A stretch of 64,000 bases of DNA, from NCBI GenBank assembly GCA_016808115.1, contig JAEQBH010005076.1:248001-312000 (forward strand), in the 5' to 3' direction. Under the pieces are notes generated by a model. The model saw only the letters and a program-made list of their open reading frames with translations. It had not been told where the DNA came from and did no database searches. The stretch is from Tetrastigma voinierianum. Lineage: Eukaryota > Streptophyta > Magnoliopsida > Vitales > Vitaceae. Positions within the stretch are counted from its first letter, which is position 1; each line of letters starts with the position of its first letter. Shown piece by piece: positions 23,025 through 33,775 of this stretch. A program made the translations under genes and the position numbers.

Positions 23025-24939
23025 CTAAGTTTCTTTCTTGATGTTGATTTTAGAGAAACTAACTAAACTTATCATCCACGCCTTCCGCTGAAGTTTTCCG
23101 CTGATCTTTGGCTTTTTAGTTGCGCCCAGCTCAACTCCATCTAGTTGGTGCCCATCGTCAAACTCATCTGATCTACTTATCATCATCTGAATTTCACGCA
23201 TAGATCTGCTAACTTTCAAACATCTTTTCCCTCATTCATTTTCTTCTCAATACATAAGGCTATATATTCTTAAGCTGTTTCATTAGAACAGGCTTGAGAA
23301 GTTGGTAATCACAAGCTCCATGTTGAACACCTTTTCATCACTCTACTTGTTTCCATCAACAGACATCACTGCGCAGTTTCACAGGACACTTCTTCTTGTA
23401 GCCCAAAAGAGAAGAAGGCAAGTGGGAGCGTAAAAGGGAAAAAATACACAGTGAACTCACCACGACAGGTAGATCCATCTCAAGTCCGACATGTTCCAAG
23501 AGTTTGAAGCCATCCATATCCGGCATATTAACATCACTTATCACAATGTCAAAACCATCTTTTCTCTCTCGAAGCATATTCAGAGCATCTCTTGCTAAAC
23601 AGCAAGTTGTCACTGCACATACATGAATAAATGACAATGAAACAAAATTATCAGCAAAAGAATAAACTTTCTTTGAGCAAGGAAACATGAAAGACATGCT
23701 GCAAGTGGTAAACAAATGGAATCTAAATAATCGCATGGGAAAAATCATATGTTATCCAATCAGATTTTCTAGGATCGATATTCTAAGCAACTATGGTTTG
23801 GTAAATGTTGAACAGAGTTGTGAGAAGATTCACAAACAGCTGCAATTCTCTTAATCTCAATAACTACATCCAAACCATCTCATACCTAATCATACGTGAG
23901 GATTTAAGGATGACCTAAACATTGGTTCAATCTTTCCTGATTATTTAGGTTTTTCCAAGCTAATAAAAATAACAGAAACTTACATGGGAAAATGAAAAAG
24001 TAAAAAAATAAAAGAGAAAGAAAAGGAAACACCCAAATTCCAAAATATGGAACTGACTGAACTTCCAATACTAAAATTACAGAAACTTAAATGGGAAAAA
24101 ATAAAAATAATAATAAATAAGAAAAACAAGGAAAGGAAAGGAAAACACTCGAAATTCCAAAATATGAGAATCGACTGAACTTCCAACTTCTATTAGATCA
24201 TCAAAGTTCACTCATAAATCCATGCAAAGTTTCAGTTTATGGTATTATCCATAATCCGAGAAAGCAATTTTTATCGCTTTTTCATGGAATTTGGAAAAAA
24301 TTGTATGACTTTTTAATAACTAAGAATCCTCTTTAGAGGGAAACAGGAAATTGGCCAGACAAAGTTTAGGCAACAATCGACAAATTTCCCACACAGCTGT
24401 ATCACCAACCCATAAATAAAAAGAAAGAAACAAAAACATCACAAATAAGTTAAAAGCGTAACATCACCAACCCACATAAATTCTCTAATACCTATTTCGA
24501 TACTGGGAAAATCAAGGAGAACCTCAAATTATAAATAGCACAGAATAAAAAGGAAAGTAAAAGAAAATAACTCCACTAACACCGACAGTTTGAGACCACA
24601 AAGTTTTAAATCATTGCCGATTCTAGATGATGGAAATTTAGAATCGATTTTGATTTCTTCTCGTTTCCCACATTTTCTAAGCAACCAAACGCACAAACAA
24701 ACCAAACACAAGCAAAATCCAGCAGCCATCTTTCTGCTCAGCCATGCAACTGATGCACGTAACAGTAAAAAAGACACTTAATTACAGAAAAACCTAGAAA
24801 CAGAGAGGAAAATTGACCTTCATAAGAACACTTTCTGGAGCATTTTTTCAAGGATTTTGGTTGTTGGGTCATCAACAACAAGAACACGAAGACCAGCAGG
24901 AAATGCATCAGTTCTTGGTGAACAAAACCCACTTTCCAT
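23025..24939 (-). pseudogene. Type-B response regulator pseudogene, copy A
   Basis: This is the receiver part of a plant two-component response regulator related to type-B ARR transcription factors, which take phosphate from cytokinin phosphorelay proteins. Exon 1 (24939-24818) starts MESGFCSPRTDAF, but reads VLVVDDPTTK where copy B has DDDPTWLK, with a net 5-bp loss. Exon 2 (23612-23461) is intact, VTTCCLARDAL to LEMDLPVV, with the phosphate-accepting aspartate in DIVISDVNMPDMDGF, and is bounded by GTGCAG and GTGAGT splice signals. Exon 3 (about 23350-23025) is frameshifted: MSVDG is followed by a stop, and the linker REIQMMISRSDEFDDG survives before the sequence degenerates. The DNA-binding domain is absent. 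The intron of about 1.2 kb and other splice sites match copy B. Confidence 0.85.
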
Positions 24940-25227
24940 GGCTGGGGACTGTCAGAGATCTGAGAACAGAGATGATGGAAGCTAGGGCTTTTTGTAGCTT
25001 TTTCTCGGTGCGCCCTTAGCGTAAAGATGATCGGGAAAGAGTTTTAAAATGAGGTTACAGTTACAAACCGACTATAATTGGCGCCGGTTCCTTAAACTAA
25101 ACCTCCGGCGCATGTTAGTTCAGTACCCATGTCACTCCTCCAAGAAAATTGGTTTTTTTTTTTTAAATTAATGTTGGCATGAAACATGAAGCTCACTTTC
25201 AAGCCAAACCAGAAGTTACAATATTAA
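24940..25227. other. Upstream flank of the response regulator, copy A
   Basis: No gene is visible. It is collinear with 59254-59542 and would hold the promoter and leader of the former gene on the minus strand. No clear TATA box was identified. It ends where the AT-rich miniature element begins. Confidence 0.5.
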
Positions 25228-25588
25228 TATAACACCCTTAAAATTACATTAAATATATTTATAATAAAATTTATTATAAATTTATAAATTTATTATAATT
25301 TATTTTCTTTTATAAATAAATTATTTTATATTAATAATTTTGACATTTTGAATCTATTTTAAAATTTTTTATAGAATATTAAACATATCATTTTTAAAAT
25401 AAAAATAAAGTTATCGTTATTTTTAAATATAATTAAATTATTGATTATTTAAATTTTATTAAATTTTATTTTAATTTTAAATCTACTAAATAAAATCAAA
25501 TTTTATTTTTAATTTTTAAATAAATTTAGGGTATTTATATTAAATTTTATTACAAATATATTATTATACAAATTTAAGTGGTGTTACA
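25228..25588. mobile_element. AT-rich miniature inverted-repeat element, founder-type copy A
   Basis: It begins TAACACCCTTAAAATT and ends AATTTAAGTGGTGTTACA. In better copies the first and last 45 bp or so are imperfect inverted repeats of each other (TAACACCCTTAAA against TTTAAGGGTGTTA). It is over 85 per cent A+T and non-coding. Here it carries a complete left end next to host-like flank, unlike the array copies, whose left end is trimmed to AATCCTTAAAATT. No target duplication could be fixed, so the superfamily is unknown. Confidence 0.65.
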
Positions 25589-25619
25589 TTGGGCAGAAGC
25601 GCTGCTAAAATTAAGGTAG

Positions 25620-26148
25620 AGGATAGAAAAAAACTTATGTAGATACGCAATATAGTGGTCATGCACACATATGTGAAATTGGGACTCAACTCATGTATCT
25701 CACTGTGTTAGAGATCCATAGCTCATCCAGAAGCATCGGCTATTGAAAATCGAGAGAGAGAGATGAGATGACTGCTCTCTATCTAATATGACAAAACAAG
25801 AAAACCCTAATCTCTCATTGACGTGGGAAGTCGAGAGGCTCTTATCGATGAGAGTAGGGACCTCTCATAAATATGTACTCGCTGATAGTCATCATAATTA
25901 TCAATACGCTCGGGCTATACACTATTGGCACGTAATAATATTACATAATTGATATTATTTAATAATCCAATAAACAAATCTTAATAATTGATTAATACTA
26001 ATCCATAAAATTAAAATAATATAACATTCTCCCCACTTGGATAACATTAGTCACTGGTTAGGAATAAGGATTATTATAACTCGATAAAACATCACTATGA
26101 CCAAAGCACATAACAACCAATGTATTTATATGAGTATAGAGAGAAAGA

Positions 26149-26217
<69 letters not shown>

Positions 26218-26663
26218 CTTCAACATGAAGAACATCTTATCCGATAGGAAAAAAAATTAACTTTAAAATTATTATTAATAAATATATTTATAATAAAACT
26301 TATTATAAATTTATAAATTTATTTATAATTTATTTTATTTATAAATAAATTATTTTATATTAATAATTTTGACATTTTGAATCTATTTTAAAATTTTTTT
26401 TATGAATATTAAACATCACTTTTTTTAAAAAATAAAAAAAAATAAAAGTATCATTATTTTTTAAATATAATTAAATTATTGATTATTTTAAATTTTTTAT
26501 TAAATTTTATTTTAATTTTTTAAATCTACTAAATAAAAATCAAATTCTTATTTTTTTAATTTTTAAATAAAATTTATTTATATTAAATTTTATTAAGTGT
26601 AAATATATTTATTTATAATAAATTTAAGGGTGTTACATTAGTAAGGTGTTAAATTATAAGGGG
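25620..26663 (-). repeat. Tandem array 2, first unit, interrupted by a gypsy element
   Basis: One composite unit: copia LTR about 25620-26026, internal flank 26027-26255 with an expanded AT run, AT-rich element about 26256-26637, and spacer to 26663. The plus-strand gypsy element then interrupts the spacer. The array resumes at 33776 with the rest of the spacer (TATGGGGAG) and the next LTR. Confidence 0.8.
26150..26212. repeat. (AT)n microsatellite inside an array unit
   Basis: About 31 AT repeats, where other units have four to ten (for example around 34293 and 43007). A private expansion in this unit. Confidence 0.95.
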
Positions 26664-29600
26664 TGTAACACACCGTCCTAAGAGAGTGTACAAGTATACT
26701 TACATCAGAGTAAAGGTATAAGCAGCACTAAAGTCATTACACCGAAATATTTTTGAGACTAAAATAGGAAATGAAAGTTTATGGAACCCGGAATTTGTGG
26801 TGTTAAAACCAAGGTACAATGGTCATTAAGCAAATGGATATGGAAATAGGAAACAAATTAGAGATGGGCCATAGTACAAATAAAGTAGGTTACAATTACA
26901 AAATTAAAAAGATGATAGGCAAATTTGCATTTAAGGAAAATGATAAAATATAAATGCAAGGAAAAAAATAAAACCAAAATCAAGTATTTTTTGGTCTCCA
27001 AAAGGTTAGGGCTCACGATTTGAGAAAAGAAGAGAGCCAAGAGGAGGAAGAGAAGAGGAAGAAGGAGGAGGAGAAGAGCAAGATCAAGGTATGTGTTTGA
27101 TGTGTTTGCCTTAGTGTATTTTGGTGGATTCTTATAGGGCTTTGCAAGGAGAATTGTTGCTCATTTGGCCTAGGTTTTGTGTAAAGGTCACACAAACCTT
27201 TGAATGGTTGGGGTTATGTGAGTAAAACCCCAATTGATGTAAAAGAAACTTGGAATCATCAAATTACATGATGTTTAAAAAGAATTGGTGGACATTAGGT
27301 AGTGTTCTTGGATTTTTCACCTAAGGTTTTGGGTTTTGAGTTTCCAAAACACCAATTCATGCTGTGGAGTTGTTTTTAGATAAATCTAAAGTTGGTTTTT
27401 GAGGTGGCTGGTGAATTATAGCTATAAGGGAGTGAATTGGCATCAAAAGTGGGAGAAATAACAAAATCTGGCATTTCGGGGTGTCTTCTACTGGTACAAT
27501 TGGAAGATTCACCGGTACAATTTCTGATTCCTCTGGTCATTTTTGGCCAAGTTCCACTGTAGAAGTTGTTGTACCAGTACAACTTGTTCCGTTTTCCGTT
27601 GCTTTCGACTCAGTTTTTATTTCGGCCATGTAACTTCCTCATTTCTTATCCGATTTGAGTGATTCAAGTGGCTACGTAAATAGACTTCAAGGAAAAACTT
27701 AAGTAGTAGGAATACAAATTCTGATCCTAAGTGGCCCAAAATTCACTCAAAGTGGGCCATGTGCAAGAAAATTCCTCAGATCAGCTTTGGACATAGAAAA
27801 ATCCGGTTGTTTCGATATCCCGAGTTCTCTGTCTCAATCAAGTGATCTTAGTTTGAATAGAACCCTTAGCACCTTAGCTCTTTTTAAAAGAGTAAGAAAA
27901 GAGGTGACTAAGTCTAGAAGTACGTTAAGTTAAAAGTGCGATTAATTTGTCACCGTATTCGGCTGGAAAGTGTAGGTTAAAAGTAAAGGCTGGATAAGTG
28001 TGGAACTCGTGCCTTGCTAAGGTAAGCAAAGAGGTGAGTGTTCTTAAACTCATTTTTCCAAATACTAGTATTATTATTATTATTATTATAAATTGTTTAC
28101 ACTGTATTTCATGGTTTTGAATGCAAACCATTTTCAAGAAGCAAGAAATGAGATAAAAGCTAATGGTTTTGGAGTTAAACCATTTTTGAAAAGCAAGCAT
28201 TGGTTTTAAATTGTAAACCATAATTAAGCGCAAGAAAAGTAAGTAAATGCTTTGAATAATTAAACCATTTTTCAAGTAAGAAAGCAAGTAAAGCAAATGG
28301 TTTTGAATAATTAAACCATTTTTCAAGCAAGCAAGCAAGTAAATGGTTTCAAAGTGTAAAACCATTTTACAAAGAGCAAGCAAGCAAGCAAAGAAAGTTT
28401 GAGAAAACAAGGCCTTCCCTAGTTTTAAGCAAGCAAACCGGTCAGAGGTATCCCGTGACGCAAGACGGTGGTGTTAGGATTTCATACATGCATTGTAGTA
28501 TTGCCTGGTCGGCAAACTTAAGACATACATCATGCATTTAAAGGAGACCGTGGCACGTACATGGGTATATAAGGTTATGAGCTCTAACTAAGTATGGTGA
28601 TGGCGACACGAGGTCAATTCCACCATATTCACCGGAAAATGAAAAAGGTGACGCGGACAAAGGTCCTTCCACCGCACGGCTGAAAGCACAAAGTTCCCCG
28701 TTCACTAGGTATGATAAGCAAAATAGGGCCTCCCATTGGTTGATGTTTTATAAGCATGATATGCGCTTTGAAAATCAACTGGTTCCCGTCGCCAAGGCTT
28801 CCGGAGAGTTTTAAAGCAAACGGTCGAGCCAAGCTCCCGCTGATTTCGAACGATCCGTGAGCCAAGCTCCGTGGGTTTATTTTCAAAGCATAATGTGGTT
28901 GAGCTCAAACTCCGCATTTTATGAAAAAAGTTTGAGAAACTTTTTAAAGCAAATGTTTGTGAAGGTTTTAGAACTTTTCAAATGATAAAGCAATGACGAA
29001 AATTTATGAGATGTTTTATAAACTACCTAGCAAGCATGAAATAAAGAGTTTTACAAGCTTTTAAAGAAAAGCAAAAATAAAGCAAGCAAGTACAAAAGTA
29101 AGCAAAAGCAAGAAAGTTTAGAAAACTTTTAAAGCAAGCAAAGCAAAGAAAAGCTTATGGAAAATAATTGTAAAAGAAATTTTATTTTTGAGATGTTTTT
29201 AAGGAAGAAGCAAAACCTTTTATAAAAGCATACACTCACTGAGCTCGTTTAGCTCATTAGTTTCCATTTTAAAAACTATTTTCCAGGTACAGGTACGCAA
29301 GACGCTGGAGCACAATAGGATTGGTCCTGACATCAGTTTAAGTGCTGTAATTAAGAATTATATTTTGTAAGAACATACTTTGAAATGGTATAATGGGACA
29401 TATGTATGTACATAGTTAGTTGTGAGAATGTGTTGGTATCTTTGATTTTGCCATGTTGGATATTTTGGATATAGTGTAAATTGAATGTATCACGGGATTT
29501 GGAATTTAGACTATGTGCAGTAAGATCATCTTTGCCGAAATTTTCATTGCTAAGATTTGCAAATCCTAAAGTTATAAATAAGAAAAATTTTCTTAGGAGG

Positions 29601-29726
29601 GTAGTAGCAAGCAATACGGCTTAAGCTTCACGGGGATTTCTAGTCGTTGGGAGTAACCGGCTAGGGATTTTGTGGGTCGTGAAACACGCTGCCCGCCACT
29701 GTGGGAAGGGGGGTGGGGGTGTGTCA
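26664..29726 (+). mobile_element. Left LTR of plus-strand chromovirus-like gypsy element
   Basis: It runs from TGTAACACACCG to GTGTGTCA, about 3.06 kb. Its last 500 bp or so match 33270-33775 and its end matches 1-95, which defines the right boundary. It holds low-complexity GCAAGCAAGCAA and ATTATTATT runs (28065-28400 and 29030-29150). No gene is seen inside. The left boundary is inferred from TG and from the break in the array spacer. Confidence 0.7.
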
Positions 29727-29795
29727 AGGTGAATATCAGGCCGGAGTAGTATATAATAACTACAGGACTTGGTAAAGATGATACCCGCATGACAT

Positions 29796-29808
29796 GGTAT
29801 CGAGCATA
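29796..29808 (+). other. Candidate primer-binding site of the plus-strand gypsy element
   Basis: TGGTATCGAGC resembles the usual methionine-tRNA site. It lies about 70 bp after the LTR end, further than the usual few bases, so either the LTR boundary or the site is displaced by a small insertion. Confidence 0.4.
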
Positions 29809-29901
29809 AGTAATGGCAACCATGCATGTTCAACTTAGAGTACATACATATCAAGTGATTCAAAAGTATTAAATTGTTTATATTTTGGAAATTACAGCAG
29901 C

Positions 29902-30739
29902 ATGTCGGGAAGAGGGACGTGAAGTGGGTCTAGGAGGTAGTTCCGGCGGTGTCGGCGTCTGAAGTACACAGGGATGAGCACGTGGCGTAGGTTCCACCAG
30001 CAGCATCTATGAATGCGGCTGGCCTCACGGTAGCGGTCGTGGACCATCTAACCACCAGAGAAAGATGCTCAAGTGCGGGAGTGGCGGCTGTGTTCCTGCT
30101 TGTTGTTGTACAGAGAGGGGAGCGGGCAAGTGGCACAGTTGCACGGATAGTAGCAATAGCGACCAGACGGCGATCGTAACCTCCCTCCACACTTTAGAGA
30201 GAGGTTATGGAAGAAATAAGGGAGGTTAATAGAGAAATAACAGGCGCGAAAGCCATATGATGGCACGTGGTGATCGAGCGACTTTGGTTGTGGCTAGACC
30301 GGGTAAGCAAAGTTTATGGAGTTATGGGTTGCCTGAGATGAGCAAAGGGTACCAGTTTTCGTGGAAAGCGGGGCTAAAGGTGGTGGGATACGTAGAGAGA
30401 AGGTATCCTGATGGAATAACATGGGACCAATTTCAACAAGAATTCACTGACCGATTCTTTCCTCAGAGTCACAAGGATTCAAAAATTGAGGAGTTCTTCA
30501 AGTTAGAACAGAAGAACATGTCAGTATCCGAGTATGAGAAGAAATTCTCGGAACTAGTTAGATTGGTTCCATACATTCAAGCAGATGAAGTCACGAAATC
30601 ACGAAGAGGTTTTAGCCAGGGACTACGACATAGGATCATAGTGCATTTATCAGTAGTCCGAGAATGGGTCGGGGACTTAGTTGGGGCAGCTCGAGTTGAG
30701 ACAAAGCACTCTGACCGTGGCAGGAGTGGCGGAAAGTAA
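29902..30739 (+). pseudogene. Gypsy gag remnant
   Basis: An ATG at 29902 opens MSGRG, a start like many plant chromovirus gag proteins. Frameshifts follow until a clean frame of 160 codons (30257-30739) carries the retrotransposon gag domain: YPDGITWDQFQQEFTDRFFP, then KIEEFFKLEQ, MSVSEYEKKFSEL and GFSQGLRHRI. Gag forms the virus-like particle that packages element RNA. The part between the start and 30257 has stops. A cysteine-rich CHMCGD word near 30897 may be what is left of the zinc knuckle. Confidence 0.8.
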
Positions 30740-31250
30740 GAGTGAAGGGTGCACCGGGCACGTCCCAACAAAGCTGGGCGATTATAGCGAAAGAAGAACA
30801 AAGGGCGAGTAACGAGGTCGAGGTGCGGTCGGGCTATCTCTGGTGGGATCGTGAATGACCCCGGGTTCTTCTTGATGACGCAGTATTCCTCCGTTTGTCA
30901 TATGTGCGGCGACACCATGGGGAGTCTGGGGTCGGTTCGGTGTTTTCATGCCAGCGGGAAGGCCCGTTTTGGTAGAATTGTCCTCAGTTGATTTGGTGCG
31001 GAGAGACATCATTGTGATCCTAGCTACTCAGTACCGGAGATGAGCGCCACGAGTCGTCGAGGGGTTTCCCCAGCGGAGGGGCCCGGCCACGGCCGCGGGC
31101 GGTGGCCGTGGTAAGCGAAGTGCCCACCGGGGTCACAGGACGAGCCCGCACTCGGGCGGAGTATATCTTGTGACTCGTGAGATGCGGATGCGACTCAGAT
31201 GTGGTCATGGGTATTATTTCTATCATGATCATGATGCATGTATACATTAG

Positions 31251-31495
31251 TAGACCCGGGGGCTACGCATTCATTTTGCATCAAGCCATTCTTAGATGAT
31301 TTCAGTTAGAGACCTAGCCATTAGAGATTAGTATGAGAGTTTCCCTTCCAATTTGAGTCGTTACTCATGAGCCAGTAGTCGAGATATAGTAGAGTTCTGA
31401 TTGAGGGAAAGGAGTTCCCAGCGGATCTTATAGCTCTAGATATGAGGGACTTTGATGTGGTTCTCGGTATGGATTGGCTTCGCTCGCCATAGAGC
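31251..31495 (+). pseudogene. Gypsy aspartic protease remnant
   Basis: The region opens with DPGATHSF, matching the DSGATHSF active-site word with serine changed, near 31253. It ends with ALDMRDFDVVLGMDWL near 31430-31480, the conserved protease C-terminus. Several frame breaks lie between. This enzyme would cut the gag-pol polyprotein, but it cannot be made as read. Confidence 0.75.
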
Positions 31496-31739
31496 CACAT
31501 TAGGTGGTATAAAAGGAAGTAAAGTTGAGCAGGGCCCCGAGAAAGTGGAGGTAAAGTTCGGAGATTACGTCAGAGAAGTTATCTTCTGGCCCATGATCTC
31601 CGCCATGGCGGCGCATAGAAAATGCTGCGGCAAAGGATGTCGAGGGTTATCCCAAGCATGTGGTGGAACCGGGAAGGAGGGGACTATGTGGAGATGAGAT
31701 TCCAATTGTTAGAGAGTTCCCGGATGTGTTCCCGGACGG

Positions 31740-32560
31740 ATGATATTGCGGGTTTACCTCCCAGAAGAGGTGGAGTTCACCATTGACTTGATCAAGGGTG
31801 AGCCCATTTCCATTCACTGCATAGGATGGCTTACAGAGTTAAGGGAGCTTAAAGGCTCGGTTCGAGGAAATTGTTGAGTAAAGGTTGTGGAGCCGGTATA
31901 TCCCATGGGAGCTCCGAGTTCTCTTCGTGAAAAAAAAGAAGATGGGAGTTTGCGGTTGTGTATAGATTACATGTGATTGAGCAGAGTTACCATCCATGAT
32001 CGATTATCCGCTCCACAGTTGATGAATTATTTGATCAACTCCAGGGGATCTCGATATACCCAGAGATAGACTTGGTCGAGGTATCATCAGTTGAGTTTGA
32101 GAAGTGATGTACCTAAGAGCTGACATTGGGACTGCCCTTCACAGGCATTATGAGTTTACGGTGATGCCATTTGGTTTGACTAATACCCGGCGGCGTTTAT
32201 GGTTGATGAGCGAGTATTCCAACACGTATTTGAATGAGTTGATCGCCAGTTTTGTGTGATATTCTAGTGTATTCAGGTAATTCAGAGGAACATTCAGAGC
32301 ACCTGAGGATTGTATTACAGACCCTAAGGGAGAAACGGTTATAGCACGAGTTGAAGCGAGTGTCGGTTTGGCTCGGCAAGGTGGCTTATTCCTTGAGTCA
32401 TGTAATTTCGGGGAGTGAGTGTGGATCCCCAAAATAGAAACTGATGGTAGTGGAAATCACCAAAGAATGTAATGCGGAGGTCGAGAAAGCTTCCTTGGTT
32501 TGCGGGGGTACTCTGAGGAAGTTTGTTGAGAGGTTCTCAGGATAAACGGCCCAGCGGCCC
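31740..32560 (+). pseudogene. Gypsy reverse transcriptase remnant
   Basis: Fragments in several frames follow the order of a Ty3-gypsy RT: DDGSLRLCIDY-like words near 31940-31970, YHQLSLRSD near 32080-32110, then YEFTVMPFGLTN near 32150-32185. The catalytic segment near 32250-32280 reads through a stop and lacks the aspartate pair. The downstream SEEH..HLRIV words (about 32280-32315) remain. Confidence 0.75.
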
Positions 32561-32588
32561 AGCTAACAAGAAAAGATGTTAAGTATGA

Positions 32589-33110
32589 TTGGGTAGAAGC
32601 CTGTCAACGAGTTTTGAGGAGTTGAAAGATAGATTGACTTCAGCTCCAGTTTTAGCTTTGCCCAATGGAAAAGATGGATTTGTGGTTTATAGTGATGCTT
32701 CCATGCAAGGCCTTGGTTGTGTTTTGATGCAGAATGATAGGGTGATTGCATATGCCTCTAGACATCTAAAGAAACATGAGGAGAATACCACACACGACTT
32801 TAGAGCTTGCGACGAGTCGGTGTTTGCCTTAAAAATATGGAGACATTATTTATATGGTGTTCATTGTAGGATCTTCTGAGATCATAAAGTCTTCAATATA
32901 TTTTCACCCAAAGAAGTTAAACACAGAGGCGAAAGAAGATGGCTTGAAGGTTGATTAAGGACTACATTTTGTCTTGTCGAGGTACCATCCGAGGAAAACT
33001 AGCCGTGGCTGATGCCTTAAAGTGGCGACGAGGAGAGTTCTTTGTCTCACATGAGATCAGGTTATCTTCTACTATTGGTGGATCTGAGAGCTTTAGGGGT
33101 GATATTGGAG
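32589..33110 (+). pseudogene. Gypsy RNase H remnant
   Basis: A 96-codon frame (32589-32879) carries LTSAPVLALPNGKDGFVVYS, then DASMQGLGCVLMQ and VIAYASRHLKKHEENTTH. This is the connection and RNase H domain, with its first catalytic aspartate in YSDAS. A stop at 32877 is followed out of frame by DHKVF and ADALKWRRGEF words to about 33040. Confidence 0.8.
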
Positions 33111-33775
33111 GTTGAGGATTCAGAAGCCTTGTTAGCCACGTTTCATGTTAGACCACTACTAGTGGATCGGATTCTAGCAGCGATCGGGGATCCACGAGAT
33201 GGTCTTCAAGAAGAGAGATAGAAAAGGAAGAAACTGAGTTTCAGATTAGAGATGATGGCATGATAATGAAAAATAAAACCTTTTATAAAAAGCATACCTC
33301 CATTTGACTCGTTTAGCTCATTAGTTTCCATTTTAAAAACTATTTTCCGAATGCAGTCTGTAGGCCATTTGGAACCTGATAGGATTGGTCGACATGGTTT
33401 AAGTCTTTGTAATTAAATTATATTTTGTAAGAACATACTTTGAAATGGTATAATGGGACATATGTATGTACATAGTTAGTTGTGAATGTGATGGGCTATC
33501 TTTGGTTGCCATGTTTGGATATTTTGGATATAGTGTAAATTGAATGTATACGAGTTGGAATTTAGACTATGTGGCCGTCATCTTTGCCGAAATTTTTCAT
33601 ACTAAGATTTTACCAAATCCTAAGTTATACATAAAAAGAAAATTTTAGGAGGTATTAGCAAGCAATACGACTTAGCTTCCGCAACGAAATTTCTAATTAA
33701 GTTAGAATTGCATTTGGGGTTTCGTGGGCGATGCGCGCTGCCTTTGCCAGCTAGGAAGGGGGTGAGAGGGTGTCA
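33111..33775 (+). mobile_element. Start of integrase fused to a truncated right LTR
   Basis: After a segment like the linker before integrase (FQIRDDGMIM near 33238-33265), the sequence jumps at about 33270 into the LTR at a point matching about 29212. The rest of integrase and the first 2.5 kb of the right LTR are therefore missing. The remaining 505 bp of LTR end in GTGTCA at 33775. The deletion probably joined pol to the LTR tail after insertion. Confidence 0.7.

Noticed and set aside
23025..24939. A functional response regulator gene.
   Set aside because: Exon 1 and exon 3 are frameshifted and the DNA-binding domain is missing. The second copy has its own stop codons.
25228..25588. The AT-rich unit as an LTR beginning TGTAACACCC on the minus strand.
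   Set aside because: Its two ends are inverted repeats over about 45 bp and the other end lacks CA, with no primer-binding site or polypurine tract beside it.
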